Below are positions 1-7,169 of a stretch of 27,443 bases of DNA, one piece after another. The stretch is taken from assembly GCA_902478365.1 (NCBI GenBank), contig CABSKX010000027.1, positions 1-27,443 on the forward strand, written 5' to 3'. Source of the stretch: an uncultured Collinsella sp. (GTDB taxonomy: Bacteria > Actinomycetota > Coriobacteriia > Coriobacteriales > Coriobacteriaceae). Numbering within the stretch: position 1 is the first letter of the stretch; each line of letters starts with the position of its first letter. Made by a program: the position numbers and the translations under genes. Under the pieces are notes generated by a model, which saw nothing but the letters and a program-made list of their open reading frames with translations, was not told where the DNA came from and made no database searches.

Positions 1-279
1 GTGTCCCAGAATCGACATGGCTTCAAGTGGAAAGCGCGTCTTAGAATGCCGCGCCGGCGTTTTTGGCGGTCGTGGTTGGAAAGGGGAGCATTGCCTACAC
101 ACGCGACGACGGCGTGGCGGTGATCCCCATGGCGGCACTTGGGGCGTAGTGGTTTTGCGGACGTGCCGTGCTTCCTTTACCGAAAATCCATTTGGTAAAC
201 CAGATGCTCGCGGATAGAATAAAGTTGGCGGCAGCCCAAGTTCTGGAGAGCTGGGCAGCGCCGTTGCTTGGTCAAGAGG
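1..279. other. Stretch with no supportable gene
   Basis: I found no convincing gene here. A 66-codon open frame on the plus strand (17-217) has Arg/Gly-rich, low-quality composition and no ribosome binding site. On the minus strand, one frame stays open to the window edge but is Pro/Arg-rich, and another encodes a fragment with an aromatic, membrane-like patch (about 150-225) but has no usable start codon. No tRNA-like or rRNA-like sequence was seen. The stretch probably continues the decayed region described at 280-451. Confidence 0.4.
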
Positions 280-451
280 TCAGTGCCTTAATGGCAGCGA
301 CTTGTTATGCTTCGAATGCTGCTTGAGTGCCTCGGAAAGTTCGATAAGCGCCGTGAAGAGCGAGATCAAAGCAACCAAGAGCTCTACGAGCTCTGATGGG
401 CCCGGGATGACCGCTGATTCAAGTCACCGGGCCTAAATCTTTTTCATCCAT
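280..451 (-). pseudogene. Possible relic of a small hydrophobic (holin-like) peptide
   Basis: On the minus strand an ATG at 451 reads MDEKDLGPVT and then stops at 419-421. The frame shifted by one base, entered at 423, continues without a stop for 47 codons to a TGA at 280-282. That second part holds an amphipathic or membrane-like helix, ELVELLVALISLFTALIEL, followed by a basic tail. Joined, the two parts would be a peptide of about 55 residues, so one indel appears to separate them. No Shine-Dalgarno sequence precedes the ATG. A TTG at 378 could instead start a 32-aa peptide. The composition recalls small holin-like toxin peptides, but I did not recognise a family. It could be a broken gene, a short real peptide or chance. 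Confidence 0.3.
399..445 (+). terminator. Possible intrinsic terminator hairpin
   Basis: GGCCCGG (399-405) pairs with CCGGGCC (427-433), and an inner TGAC/GTCA pairing lies inside. The T-rich tract TAAATCTTTTTC follows. No plus-strand gene ends just upstream, so this would terminate a decayed or unseen transcript. The same bases also form part of the minus-strand peptide relic at 280-451, so one of the two readings may be accidental. Confidence 0.3.
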
Positions 452-608
452 TTGAATAGAGTGGGCGGCGCTCTTGGGGTCGACTGCATGGCGTGTGCCT
501 GGCGCGCGTGGCATTGCGCCCCGCTTTCATGTCCGCACGGGCGCCTATCCTTACGGCAACGTAGCCGCCCATGTAGCGAGCGGCAGGCAACGGAGAAAGG
601 CCATAATC

Positions 609-1343
609 GTGTCAGCTGAAAAGACGCCGTGTATCTCGGCTATCGATACGACGAACTTTGCGCGCCAGATTGTGCTGGACTTTGAGTTTGCACCGGTGCC
701 AAAGCAGCGCCAGCGCCGTGGACTGCGCAACGAGATTATCGAGGTCGGCGCCGTCAAGCTCGATTACCACGGCAACGTTATGGGCGAGTTCTCGCAGTTT
801 GTGCAGACGGAATTTACCGAAGGCGTTGCGTTCCCCGTCCGCGAGCTTACGGGGATATCGGCCGTGGACACCGCGATGGCCGACCCGCTCTACATGGTGA
901 TCAAAAGGCTCAGCGATTGGATCGGTCGCTACTCCGCCCAGGTGGTCTGTTGGAGCGGGACGGACCGTCGACAGCTTTTGACCGAGTGCCAGGCAAAGCA
1001 CATCGACCTTTCCGCATTTCCTACGGATTGGGCCGATCTGCAGGCGTTTTATACCTCGATCATGGACGTGGGCAGCCACGGGTGCGTCTCTTTGAGTGAC
1101 GCGGCAACGTGGTTCGGCATCGAGTTCGACGAGTCGACGGGTCACGCCCACAGCGCCCTGGCCGATGCGCGCGTGACCGCTAAGCTGCTCAAGCAGATGA
1201 TGGAGGGGGACTATCACGTGAGTCCGCGCGCCCAGGAAGTCCGCCAACGGTGGGGGATGGGCGATCGAGCTCAGACGCGCCTTTCCAGCAAGTGCCCCGA
1301 GCTGGGCGACCTGCTGCTGAAGCTGAAGGCGGAGGGGAGGTAG
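609..1343 (+). CDS. DEDDh-type 3'-5' exonuclease family protein
   Basis: This 244-residue protein has the DnaQ/ERI-1-like exonuclease fold signature. Exo I is LDFEF with acidic residues D24 and E26. Exo II has D119 in SGTDR, and Exo III is H181-x4-D186 in HSALADA, so the four acidic residues and the general-base histidine of the DEDDh class all appear to be present. Family members remove nucleotides from the 3' end of DNA or RNA using two metal ions; the substrate here cannot be told. I chose the GTG at 609 because GGAGAAAGG ends 8 nt upstream and the exonuclease domain begins just after it. The in-frame TTG at 474 would add 45 residues of poor composition. There is no polymerase subunit next to it, so it is probably a stand-alone nuclease. 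It converges on the unknown gene at 1454-1876. Confidence 0.85.
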   Translation: MSAEKTPCISAIDTTNFARQIVLDFEFAPVPKQRQRRGLRNEIIEVGAVKLDYHGNVMGEFSQFVQTEFTEGVAFPVRELTGISAVDTAMADPLYMVIKRLSDWIGRYSAQVVCWSGTDRRQLLTECQAKHIDLSAFPTDWADLQAFYTSIMDVGSHGCVSLSDAATWFGIEFDESTGHAHSALADARVTAKLLKQMMEGDYHVSPRAQEVRQRWGMGDRAQTRLSSKCPELGDLLLKLKAEGR

Positions 1344-1370
1344 GCCTTTTGAGAACGCCATTCGGTTTGG

Positions 1371-1402
1371 CATGGCGGAGCTGTAAGCGCGGCTCCACCA
1401 TG
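1371..1402. terminator. Hairpin between convergent genes
   Basis: CATGGCGGAGC (1371-1381) pairs with GCTCCACCATG (1392-1402), with one C/A mismatch and a 10-nt loop. It lies between the exonuclease and the convergent minus-strand gene. It lacks a clear T-tract, so a bidirectional terminator role is only likely by position. Confidence 0.35.
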
Positions 1403-1453
1403 CTGTTTGAATCAAAGCGTCAACCAGTATGACGAGCTGCCTGGTCTGTCTGC

Positions 1454-1876
1454 CTACACCATCGCAATCCCGCGCACGGCACTCAGCAGCTCGTGCTCCC
1501 TCTGGCTCCATTGGCGCAGCTCGGCCGCGCGCACGGCGCCGCGGCACAGGTCCAGGAATGCCTCGGCTCCCTCGCAGAAGCACTCGCGGGCAAAGGCGCC
1601 GGATCCGTCCGCAACGCACGCGCCGTCAGCGAAGAGCTTCCAGCTGGACGGCTCGCGCGAGTCGTCTCCGAGCAGCTTGATCTGCAGTACGTGCGGGTTG
1701 CCGGCAGCACAGAGCTCTTCCTCGAGCTTCTGTACCGTAAAGCGCATCTGGTGGGAGAGGCTGCTCTTGACCATGGCCGAGGCATAGCCGCTCGGCCCGT
1801 CCAAAAGATGCATTCGTTTTGGCTTGACGACCAGGTTGTGGAAACTGCGCTCGCTGCGCACGGAGAAATTGTCCAT
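1454..1876 (-). CDS. Hypothetical protein, 140 aa
   Basis: I do not recognise this protein. The ATG at 1876 is preceded on the minus strand by AAAGGAG at good spacing, so I prefer it to an upstream in-frame start at 1996 that would add 40 poorly composed residues. The protein is soluble in appearance, with no signal peptide or membrane segment. The N-terminal half is basic (SVRSERSFHNLVVKPKR). The middle has strand-like alternation around HVLQIKLLGDD, then SSWKLFADG, and the C-terminal third looks helical (EAFLDLCRGAVRAAELRQW). Three cysteines lie at scattered positions with no metal-site spacing. It stands alone, convergent with the exonuclease gene, with the repeat-bearing region upstream of its start. 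Confidence 0.65.
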   Translation of the reverse strand: MDNFSVRSERSFHNLVVKPKRMHLLDGPSGYASAMVKSSLSHQMRFTVQKLEEELCAAGNPHVLQIKLLGDDSREPSSWKLFADGACVADGSGAFARECFCEGAEAFLDLCRGAVRAAELRQWSQREHELLSAVRGIAMV

Positions 1877-2025
1877 ACGGACTCCTTTCATCGATGTTGG
1901 CAGGGCCACCGTGCCTCTTGGCCGGTTGGCGTCGGGATCGTGGAGCCAACTCTCTACCCCGACTCTGGATAAAACGTGCCCGCTCCTTGCGGACACGATG
2001 GAGTCTATCAGCGCACGCGGACAGA

Positions 2026-2069
2026 AATCAAGCGCCGCCTGCGAAATGATGTGCAGACGGCGCTTGATT
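2026..2069. repeat. Inverted repeat / hairpin
   Basis: AATCAAGCGCCG (2026-2037) and CGGCGCTTGATT (2058-2069) are exact 12-bp arms. A further CTGC/GCAG pairing follows after one mismatch, leaving a loop of about 10 nt. It lies between the 140-aa gene and the tandem repeats. On the minus strand it is followed by TTCTGT rather than a true T-run, so it could be a weak terminator for the 2248-3240 gene or a structural element. Confidence 0.6.
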
Positions 2070-2094
2070 ACGCGGCAATTATTCGGCCAACATC

Positions 2095-2226
2095 CGGAAA
2101 AGTGTCGAAATCAGCCGTATGAAAGTACGGAAAAGTGTCAAATTCGAGCCGCCCAAATTACGGAAAAGTGTCGAAATGGGCGCGTGGAAATCACGGAAAA
2201 ATGTAAAACTGCACGTAAACAGGGGT
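2095..2226. repeat. Four tandem degenerate repeats, 33-bp period
   Basis: The core CGGAAAAGTGTCGAAAT starts at 2095, 2128 (CGGAAAAGTGTCAAATT), 2161 and 2194 (CGGAAAAATGTAAAACT). The period is exactly 33 bp each time, and a weaker AAA-containing block sits near the end of each of the first three units. The rest of each unit is not conserved. A 33-bp period equals 11 codons and about three helical turns, so the array could be the relic of a repeated coding segment or a helically phased binding array. There are no CRISPR-type spacers. Confidence 0.85.
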
Positions 2227-2247
2227 GCGGCATAGCTTATGTTCCAC

Positions 2248-3240
2248 CTAGCTGTTGGGGTCGCCCTTGAGGGTGTTGATGTCCAGGTACTGGTTGTCGT
2301 CCTCTTTTTGCTGCGTTGCCGATTCGGACGCAGTGGGGCCGCGGAACAGCTGGAATCCCTCAAATGCGATTACGCCGAGCAGAGCGATGATGATGGCGAT
2401 AAAGACAACCTTTGCCGCCTGCGAAAACTCCGAAAAGCGCGGCGGTTCTTCTTCGGTGTGGTAATCGGCAGCGCGCTCATCGTCGGTGCCGTGGGTATAC
2501 GACGATGCCGAGGCTGCCTTTACGCTCGCTTGGTTGTAATCGGGAACGAGCGTGGCGGCAAACGGATCGCGAGAATAGCCGCTCGACGTTTGGCCGTAAT
2601 CCTCGGTTTCGATGCGGCCGGCGCGAGGTTGTTCGTTCGGGCGGTTGGCGTATGCTGCGGTGCTGTCGTATGCGGAGCTGCGTTCCTCGGCAGCCGCAAA
2701 CAGGGGGTTTACCGGAATGTTGAGCGCCGGCATGCCGCCCGAGGTCTCGTCCAGATCTGCCGCTGCCCAGGAATCAAAGGCAAACTGGCGGTTGGAAAGA
2801 TCATCCAGATCCATGACAGGCGGCTCGAGCTCGGGCTCGGGAGCCGTGTATGCCGACTGCTGCGGGGCAGCGTAGCGAATCGTGCTGTCTGCCGTGGGGC
2901 GCTGTGCCGCTGCAGCGAGAAACGCCGCCGTCTCGGACGGATCGCTAGCAGGACGGGGCGCAGGGGCGGCTTTACGCTTTGTCTGCACGATGGGACGGGT
3001 GGCAAAGTCGTCCGCGGGCACGGATGCCGGCGCGGGCGTGGCGGAAGGTGCGGGCTTTGCACTTGTCGGGCGAGCTCCGCCGCCCATGAGTTCCTCGGCG
3101 GTCCAGGGGCGGTCGCTCATCACGTCGTCGAGGCTCAGCGCAAACAGATCGTCTTCGCCCTCGTCAAACGCGCGTTTCGCATGCCTGGCGCCAGAAACGG
3201 TGCCTCCGCGGCAGTTGCGTGATGCGTTGCTCGACCCCAT
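2248..3240 (-). CDS. Hypothetical single-pass membrane protein with long disordered N-terminal region
   Basis: This 330-residue protein has no family I recognise. Residues 1 to about 265 are rich in Ala, Pro, Ser, Asp and Glu and look disordered. They include short ordered-looking acidic motifs such as DDLFALSLDDVM and WTAEELMG near the N-terminus. One strong transmembrane helix, VVFIAIIIALLGVIAF, lies close to the C-terminus and is followed by a polar tail of about 35 residues. There is no signal peptide, so it is probably tail-anchored with a large cytoplasmic part. I chose the ATG at 3240 because AAAGGA precedes it and a TATAAT box lies at 3276-3281. The in-frame ATG at 3273 would fall almost on that box. 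It is a lone gene downstream of, and in the same direction as, the PAS-HTH regulator. Confidence 0.65.
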   Translation of the reverse strand: MGSSNASRNCRGGTVSGARHAKRAFDEGEDDLFALSLDDVMSDRPWTAEELMGGGARPTSAKPAPSATPAPASVPADDFATRPIVQTKRKAAPAPRPASDPSETAAFLAAAAQRPTADSTIRYAAPQQSAYTAPEPELEPPVMDLDDLSNRQFAFDSWAAADLDETSGGMPALNIPVNPLFAAAEERSSAYDSTAAYANRPNEQPRAGRIETEDYGQTSSGYSRDPFAATLVPDYNQASVKAASASSYTHGTDDERAADYHTEEEPPRFSEFSQAAKVVFIAIIIALLGVIAFEGFQLFRGPTASESATQQKEDDNQYLDINTLKGDPNS

Positions 3241-3275
3241 CTTGTTCCATCCTTTCGAAATACTCGCATTCATCG

Positions 3276-3281
3276 ATTATA
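3276..3281 (-). promoter_or_regulatory. Probable -10 box for the membrane protein gene
   Basis: The minus strand reads a perfect TATAAT here, which would put the transcript start about 28 nt before the ATG at 3240. The -35 region at 16-18 bp is poor (AGTCGG/GTCGGC). The box supports choosing the ATG at 3240 over the one at 3273. Confidence 0.5.
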
Positions 3282-3362
3282 TGGAACTTGCCTTGCGGCC
3301 GACTCTCGGATTCGTGCATTCCAGAACTCGCGCCCAAAAGGGGAGGGGTGCAGGTGCGCTGA

Positions 3363-4016
3363 CTATTTGTCGCCGGCGGCAGCCTTTGCCTCGTTGAGGT
3401 AGCTATAGAAGCTGTACTTGGAGATGCCAAAGAACTCGCAGGCGCGCTCGCTCGATTTGGAGATAAGGAAGGCGCCGCGGCGGTCGAGGTATCCGATAGC
3501 GCGAATGCGCTCGTCCTTGGTCATGAGGGCGGCGGGCTTGCCCACGTACTGCTCGCACTCGCGCAGCAGATCCTCGAGCAGGTCGCCGATGTTTTTGGTA
3601 ATGGGCTCGGGTTCGGTGTAGCCCGTGCCGCCGATGCCGGTAAAGGCGTCGAGCGAGCGCTCAAAAGCCTTCATGAGCGTAATGTCAAAGTTAATGCCCA
3701 AAATGCCGACGGGCCTGCCCTCGTCGTTGCGGATAAAGATGGTCGAGGACTTGAGCAGCTTGCCATCGGCGGTTTTGGTGAGGTATGGCTCGCGGTCGTG
3801 CACGTCGGCGGTGCCCTCGTGCATGGACTCAAGCACAATATGGCTGGGGCCGTCACCTAGTTTGCGCCCGCTGACGTGGCCGTTTTCGATCACTACGATG
3901 GAGTGGTCCACGTCCTCGGTCTCCAAGTCGTGGACGACGACTTCGCAGTTGGGGCCAAACTGGAGCGCCAGGCCGTGTGCAAGGCGCTTGTAAAACTCTA
4001 TCTGTGCGGGGGTCAT
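3363..4016 (-). CDS. YheO/DauR-type PAS-HTH transcriptional regulator
   Basis: This is a 217-residue protein of the YheO-like family. Residues about 8-115 form the YheO-type PAS domain, with the family pattern around CEVVVHDLE, SSTIFIRNDEGRPVGILGINFD and an ending near ITLMKAFE. Residues about 165-212 form the C-terminal helix-turn-helix (MTKDERIRAIGYLDRRGAFLI and the FFGISKYSFYSYL recognition region). AGGAAGG precedes the ATG. Members act as DNA-binding regulators that probably sense a small molecule; DauR, for example, controls D-arginine catabolism. The gene is divergent from ygeX across a 277-bp gap that contains a 14-bp inverted repeat, so control of the ygeX cluster is the natural inference. 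The inducer is unknown; a purine-derived intermediate or diaminopropionate is a guess. Confidence 0.85.
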   Translation of the reverse strand: MTPAQIEFYKRLAHGLALQFGPNCEVVVHDLETEDVDHSIVVIENGHVSGRKLGDGPSHIVLESMHEGTADVHDREPYLTKTADGKLLKSSTIFIRNDEGRPVGILGINFDITLMKAFERSLDAFTGIGGTGYTEPEPITKNIGDLLEDLLRECEQYVGKPAALMTKDERIRAIGYLDRRGAFLISKSSERACEFFGISKYSFYSYLNEAKAAAGDK

Positions 4017-4156
4017 GGGTGCCTTCCTAAAAATTAGTTTGGGCTCACTTTGCCATAAACCCCACTTGTTCGCAAATAACGAAAGCGTCGCTGCGTTATG
4101 TAACCGTTCGGCGGCGAAAAGGTACCGATTACGGCAACAAACAATTTGTTAGGTTT

Positions 4157-4205
4157 GCCAATCAAAAAGTGTGATAGAACAGTGATAACAAACTTTTTGT
4201 TTGGC
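4157..4205. promoter_or_regulatory. Operator-like inverted repeat in the divergent regulator-ygeX gap
   Basis: GCCAATCAAAAAGT (4157-4170) and ACTTTTTGTTTGGC (4192-4205) are 14-bp arms with one mismatch, separated by 21 bp. GTGATA occurs twice inside the spacer. The region is much more AT-rich than its surroundings and lies about 90 bp upstream of the ygeX start. No convincing -35/-10 pair could be fixed for either direction. Binding by the neighbouring PAS-HTH protein is inference. Confidence 0.45.
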
Positions 4206-4293
4206 ATCCACATAAAAGTTCAGTCGCATGAATGGGAATGGGCTGAAACGCGTATGCGGGGGCCGGCAAGAGAGGACTTAAGGAGTTCACCGT

Positions 4294-5508
4294 ATGGCCG
4301 ATAAGATCCAGTGGGCGGGCAACACGATGCCCAAGAGCGATGACAAGCACTTGGGAATCATGAGCCTCGACCACGTGAAGAAGGCCCGTGCCTTCCACCA
4401 GTCGTTCCCCCAGTACACCGTCACTCCGCTTGCCCGCCTGGATGGCCAGGCTGCACGCCTGGGCCTGTCCAACCTGTGCGTTAAGGACGAGAGCTATCGC
4501 TTTGGCCTCAACGCCTTTAAGGTCCTGGGCGGTTCGTTTGCCATGGCCAACTACATTGCCGACGAGACCGGCAAGGACGTTGCCGACTGCACCTTCGATT
4601 ACCTGACTTCCGATCAGCTTGCCAAGGACTTTGGCCAGGCCACCTTCTTTACCGCCACCGACGGCAACCATGGCCGCGGCGTGGCATGGGCTGCCAATAA
4701 GCTGGGCCAGAAGGCCGTCGTGCACATGCCCAAGGGTTCCACCAAGCCCCGCTTCGACAACATCGCCGCCGAGGGCGCCACGGTGACCATCGAAGAGGTC
4801 AACTACGACGAGTGCGTGCGCATGGCCGCCGCCGAGGCCGACGCCTGCGAGCGCGGCGTTATCGTTCAGGACACCGCCTGGGAGGGCTACGAGAAGATTC
4901 CGTCTTGGATCATGGAGGGCTACGGCACCATGGCTTCCGAGGCTGCCGAGCAGCTGCGCGAGATGGCCATCAACCGCCCGACGCATGTCTTTGTCCAGGC
5001 TGGCGTAGGCTCGCTCGCCGGCGCCGTGGTGGGCTACTTCACTAACCTGTATCCCGATAACCCGCCCACCTTTGTCGTGGTCGAGTGCGCTCCGGCCGCC
5101 TGCCTGTACAAGGGCGCTGCCGCCGGCGACGGCGACCCGCGCATCGTGGACGGCGACATGCCCTCCATCATGGCCGGCCTGTGCTGTGGCGAGCCCAACA
5201 TCCTGGGCTGGGATATCCTGCGCAACCACGCTACCGCCTTCGTGTCCTGCCCCGACTGGGTCACCGCTCGCGGCATGCGCACCCTGGGCGCTCCCGAGAA
5301 GGGCGACCCGCGCGTCATCTCCGGCGAGTCCGGCGCGGTGACCACCGGCCTGGTCGAGACCCTCATGCTCGATCCCGAGTACGCCGAGCTCAAGGAGCTC
5401 ATCGGCCTGGACAAGACGAGCTCCGTGCTCTGCTTCTCCACGGAAGGTGACACGGACCCCGACCAGTATCGCCGCATTGTCTGGGAAGGCGAATATCCCA
5501 CTTGCTAA
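4294..5508 (+). CDS. ygeX: Diaminopropionate ammonia-lyase
   Basis: This 404-residue fold-type II PLP enzyme splits 2,3-diaminopropionate into pyruvate and two ammonia. The PLP lysine is K76 in RFGLNAFKVLGGS, the signature of this family. It is followed by the substrate/phosphate loops TDGNHGRGVAWAA and GVGSLAGAVVG, and the length matches E. coli YgeX. AAGGAG precedes the ATG. It is the first gene of the plus-strand catabolic run and is followed by ygeY after 74 nt, as in other purine-degradation clusters. In that context it would produce pyruvate from the last carbon-nitrogen intermediate. A threonine dehydratase is excluded by the family-specific FGLNAFKVLGG motif. Confidence 0.95.
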   Translation: MADKIQWAGNTMPKSDDKHLGIMSLDHVKKARAFHQSFPQYTVTPLARLDGQAARLGLSNLCVKDESYRFGLNAFKVLGGSFAMANYIADETGKDVADCTFDYLTSDQLAKDFGQATFFTATDGNHGRGVAWAANKLGQKAVVHMPKGSTKPRFDNIAAEGATVTIEEVNYDECVRMAAAEADACERGVIVQDTAWEGYEKIPSWIMEGYGTMASEAAEQLREMAINRPTHVFVQAGVGSLAGAVVGYFTNLYPDNPPTFVVVECAPAACLYKGAAAGDGDPRIVDGDMPSIMAGLCCGEPNILGWDILRNHATAFVSCPDWVTARGMRTLGAPEKGDPRVISGESGAVTTGLVETLMLDPEYAELKELIGLDKTSSVLCFSTEGDTDPDQYRRIVWEGEYPTC

Positions 5509-5515
5509 TCGTTGG

Positions 5516-5542
5516 GGCGGAGTAAATAGGTATCGCTCCGCC
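5516..5542. repeat. Intercistronic hairpin between ygeX and ygeY
   Basis: GGCGGAG (5516-5522) pairs with CTCCGCC (5536-5542) around a 13-nt loop, with no T-run after it. It may protect or separate the upstream message rather than terminate it. Confidence 0.4.
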
Positions 5543-5582
5543 ACCTCACAGGTAGATTCCTTCGTTTGAAAGGTTATGAACA

Positions 5583-6968
5583 ATGGCTAAAGAACTCGAT
5601 TTCGACGCTATCAAGGCTGCTGCTGAGTCCCATCGTGCTGATATGACTCGCTTCCTGCGCGCCATGATCTCCCATCCCTCTGAGTCCTGCGAGGAGGGCG
5701 AGGTTGTCGCCTGCATCAAGGCCGAGATGGAGAGCCTTGGCTATGACGAGGTCAAGGTCGACGGCCTGGGCAACGTCATGGGCTTTATGGGCGAGGGCGA
5801 CAAGATCATCGCCATCGACTCTCACATCGACACCGTCGGCATCGGCAACATCGAGAACTGGGATGCCGATCCCTATGAGGGCTACGAGACCGACGAGATC
5901 ATCTACGGCCGCGGCGGCTCCGACCAGGAGGGCGGCATGGCTTCTGCTACCTACGCTGCCAAGATGATGAAGGACATGGGCCTCATCCCCGAGGGCTACA
6001 AGATCATGGTCGTCGGTACCGTCCAGGAAGAGGACTGCGACGGCATGTGCTGGCAGTACATCTACAACAAGGACGGCATTAAGCCCGAGTTCGTCATTTC
6101 CACCGAGCCCACCGACGGCGGCATCTATCGCGGTCACCGCGGTCGCATGGAGATCCGCGTCGACGTTCACGGCACCTCCTGCCACGGCTCCGCTCCCGAC
6201 CGCGGCGACAACGCCATCTACAAGATGGCCGACATCATCGCCGACGTCCGCGCCCTCAACAACAACGGCTGCGACGAGTCGACCGACATCAAGGGCCTCG
6301 TCAAGATGCTCGACCCCAAGTACAACCCCGAGCACTTTGAGGATGCCCGCTTCCTGGGCCGCGGCACCTGCACCGTCAGCCAGATCTTCTACACCAGCCC
6401 CAGCCGCTGCGCTGTCGCTGACTCCTGCGCCATCTCCATCGACCGTCGCATGACCGCCGGCGAGACCTGGGAGTCCTGCCTGGACGAGATCCGCAACCTG
6501 CCGGCAGCCAAGAAGTACGGCGACGACGTGAAGGTCTCCATGTACATGTACGACCGTCCGTCCTGGACCGGCGAGGTCTACGAGACCGAGGCTTACTTCC
6601 CCACGTGGATCAACAAGGAGACCGCTCCGCACGTCAAGGCCCTCGTCGACGCCCACAAGGCCATGTTCGGTGACGAGCGCATCGGCTGCGAGCCCAGCAT
6701 GGACAAGCGCACCGGTCGCCCGCTGTGCGACAAGTGGACCTTCTCCACGAACTGCGTTTCCATCCAGGGCCGCTATGGCATCCCCTGCGTCGGCTTTGGC
6801 CCGGGTGCCGAGTCTCAGGCTCACGCTCCCAACGAGGTTACCTACAAGGACGACCTGGTCACCGCTGCCGCCATGTATGTGGCTGCCCTGAACCTCTACG
6901 ATCCGAGCCAGGCCGATGGCGATGCCACCGTGTTCCGCGCCGGTCTGACCAACAACAAGATCGACTAG
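5583..6968 (+). CDS. ygeY: YgeY family M20-type metallohydrolase (selenium metabolism-linked)
   Basis: This 461-residue protein is of the M20/ArgE/DapE metallopeptidase superfamily. Metal-site residues are visible in order: H81 and D83 in DSHIDTVG, D114 in GRGGSDQEGG, E149/E150 in VQEEDCDG and E175 in STEPTDG. The dimerisation/lid domain lies about residues 185-330. Family members hydrolyse amide bonds in amino-acid derivatives. YgeY is encoded with ygeX and ygeW in purine-degrading bacteria, where it is thought to cleave a ureido or amide intermediate to release diaminopropionate for YgeX. AAAGG precedes the ATG. The exact substrate cannot be read from the sequence. Confidence 0.9.
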   Translation: MAKELDFDAIKAAAESHRADMTRFLRAMISHPSESCEEGEVVACIKAEMESLGYDEVKVDGLGNVMGFMGEGDKIIAIDSHIDTVGIGNIENWDADPYEGYETDEIIYGRGGSDQEGGMASATYAAKMMKDMGLIPEGYKIMVVGTVQEEDCDGMCWQYIYNKDGIKPEFVISTEPTDGGIYRGHRGRMEIRVDVHGTSCHGSAPDRGDNAIYKMADIIADVRALNNNGCDESTDIKGLVKMLDPKYNPEHFEDARFLGRGTCTVSQIFYTSPSRCAVADSCAISIDRRMTAGETWESCLDEIRNLPAAKKYGDDVKVSMYMYDRPSWTGEVYETEAYFPTWINKETAPHVKALVDAHKAMFGDERIGCEPSMDKRTGRPLCDKWTFSTNCVSIQGRYGIPCVGFGPGAESQAHAPNEVTYKDDLVTAAAMYVAALNLYDPSQADGDATVFRAGLTNNKID

Positions 6969-6990
6969 TCCCATTCCTCGATCTTGTTGA

Positions 6991-7015
6991 GCCGGGGACA
7001 GTTTATGTCCCCGGC
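6991..7015. repeat. REP-like perfect hairpin (GGGGACA type)
   Basis: GCCGGGGACA (6991-7000), loop GTTTA, then TGTCCCCGGC (7006-7015) form a perfect 10-bp stem with a 5-nt loop and no T-tract. Hairpins with a GGGGACA core are common dispersed repeats in many bacteria and are often mobilised by REP-associated Y1 transposases. No transposase is present here. It lies in the 201-bp ygeY-ygeW gap. Confidence 0.6.
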
Positions 7016-7169
7016 ACCCCTTGTTGACTTGGGGCCCGCGGTCGTTATCTCCCATGCTTCCTCGACGGTAGCGGGTCCTCGTCATAGTGCTCTGCATGTT
7101 CTAGCCACACGCGCATGCCGGAGCACATCTACTCATTGCGATCGTTTCACCTTTAGAAAGGACATTTCC

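Larger units (their letters stand above)
1877..2247. other. Non-coding stretch holding an inverted repeat and a tandem array
   Basis: This 371-bp stretch lies upstream of the minus-strand gene at 1454-1876 and downstream of the minus-strand gene at 2248-3240. It contains the hairpin at 2026-2069 and the 33-bp repeats at 2095-2226. The frames open through it (148 codons on plus, 94 on minus) encode mainly the repeats, as an 11-residue period, and show no start with a ribosome binding site. I see no convincing gene. Confidence 0.5.

Noticed and set aside
474..608. N-terminal extension of the exonuclease from a TTG at 474
   Set aside because: The added 45 residues have poor composition, there is no binding site before the TTG, and a good GGAGAAAGG sits before the GTG at 609.
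612..1619. Minus-strand 335-codon open frame
   Set aside because: It is antisense to the exonuclease, Arg/Pro/Ala-rich and typical of high-GC mirror frames.
2095..2226. CRISPR array
   Set aside because: The conserved core is only about 17 bp, repeats differ from one another, spacers are about 16 bp, and no cas gene is present.
2079..2363. 94-codon minus-strand frame through the 33-bp repeats
   Set aside because: It overlaps the C-terminal end of the membrane protein in another frame and its regular pattern is only the translated tandem repeat.
4162..5583. Minus-strand 473-codon open frame over ygeX
   Set aside because: It mirrors a clearly identified gene; its Gly/His/Val/Leu-rich composition is what the antisense frame of such codon usage gives.
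5574..7097. Minus-strand 507-codon open frame over ygeY
   Set aside because: Antisense shadow of an intact M20-family gene, with low-complexity Asp/Val/Gly/Ala composition.
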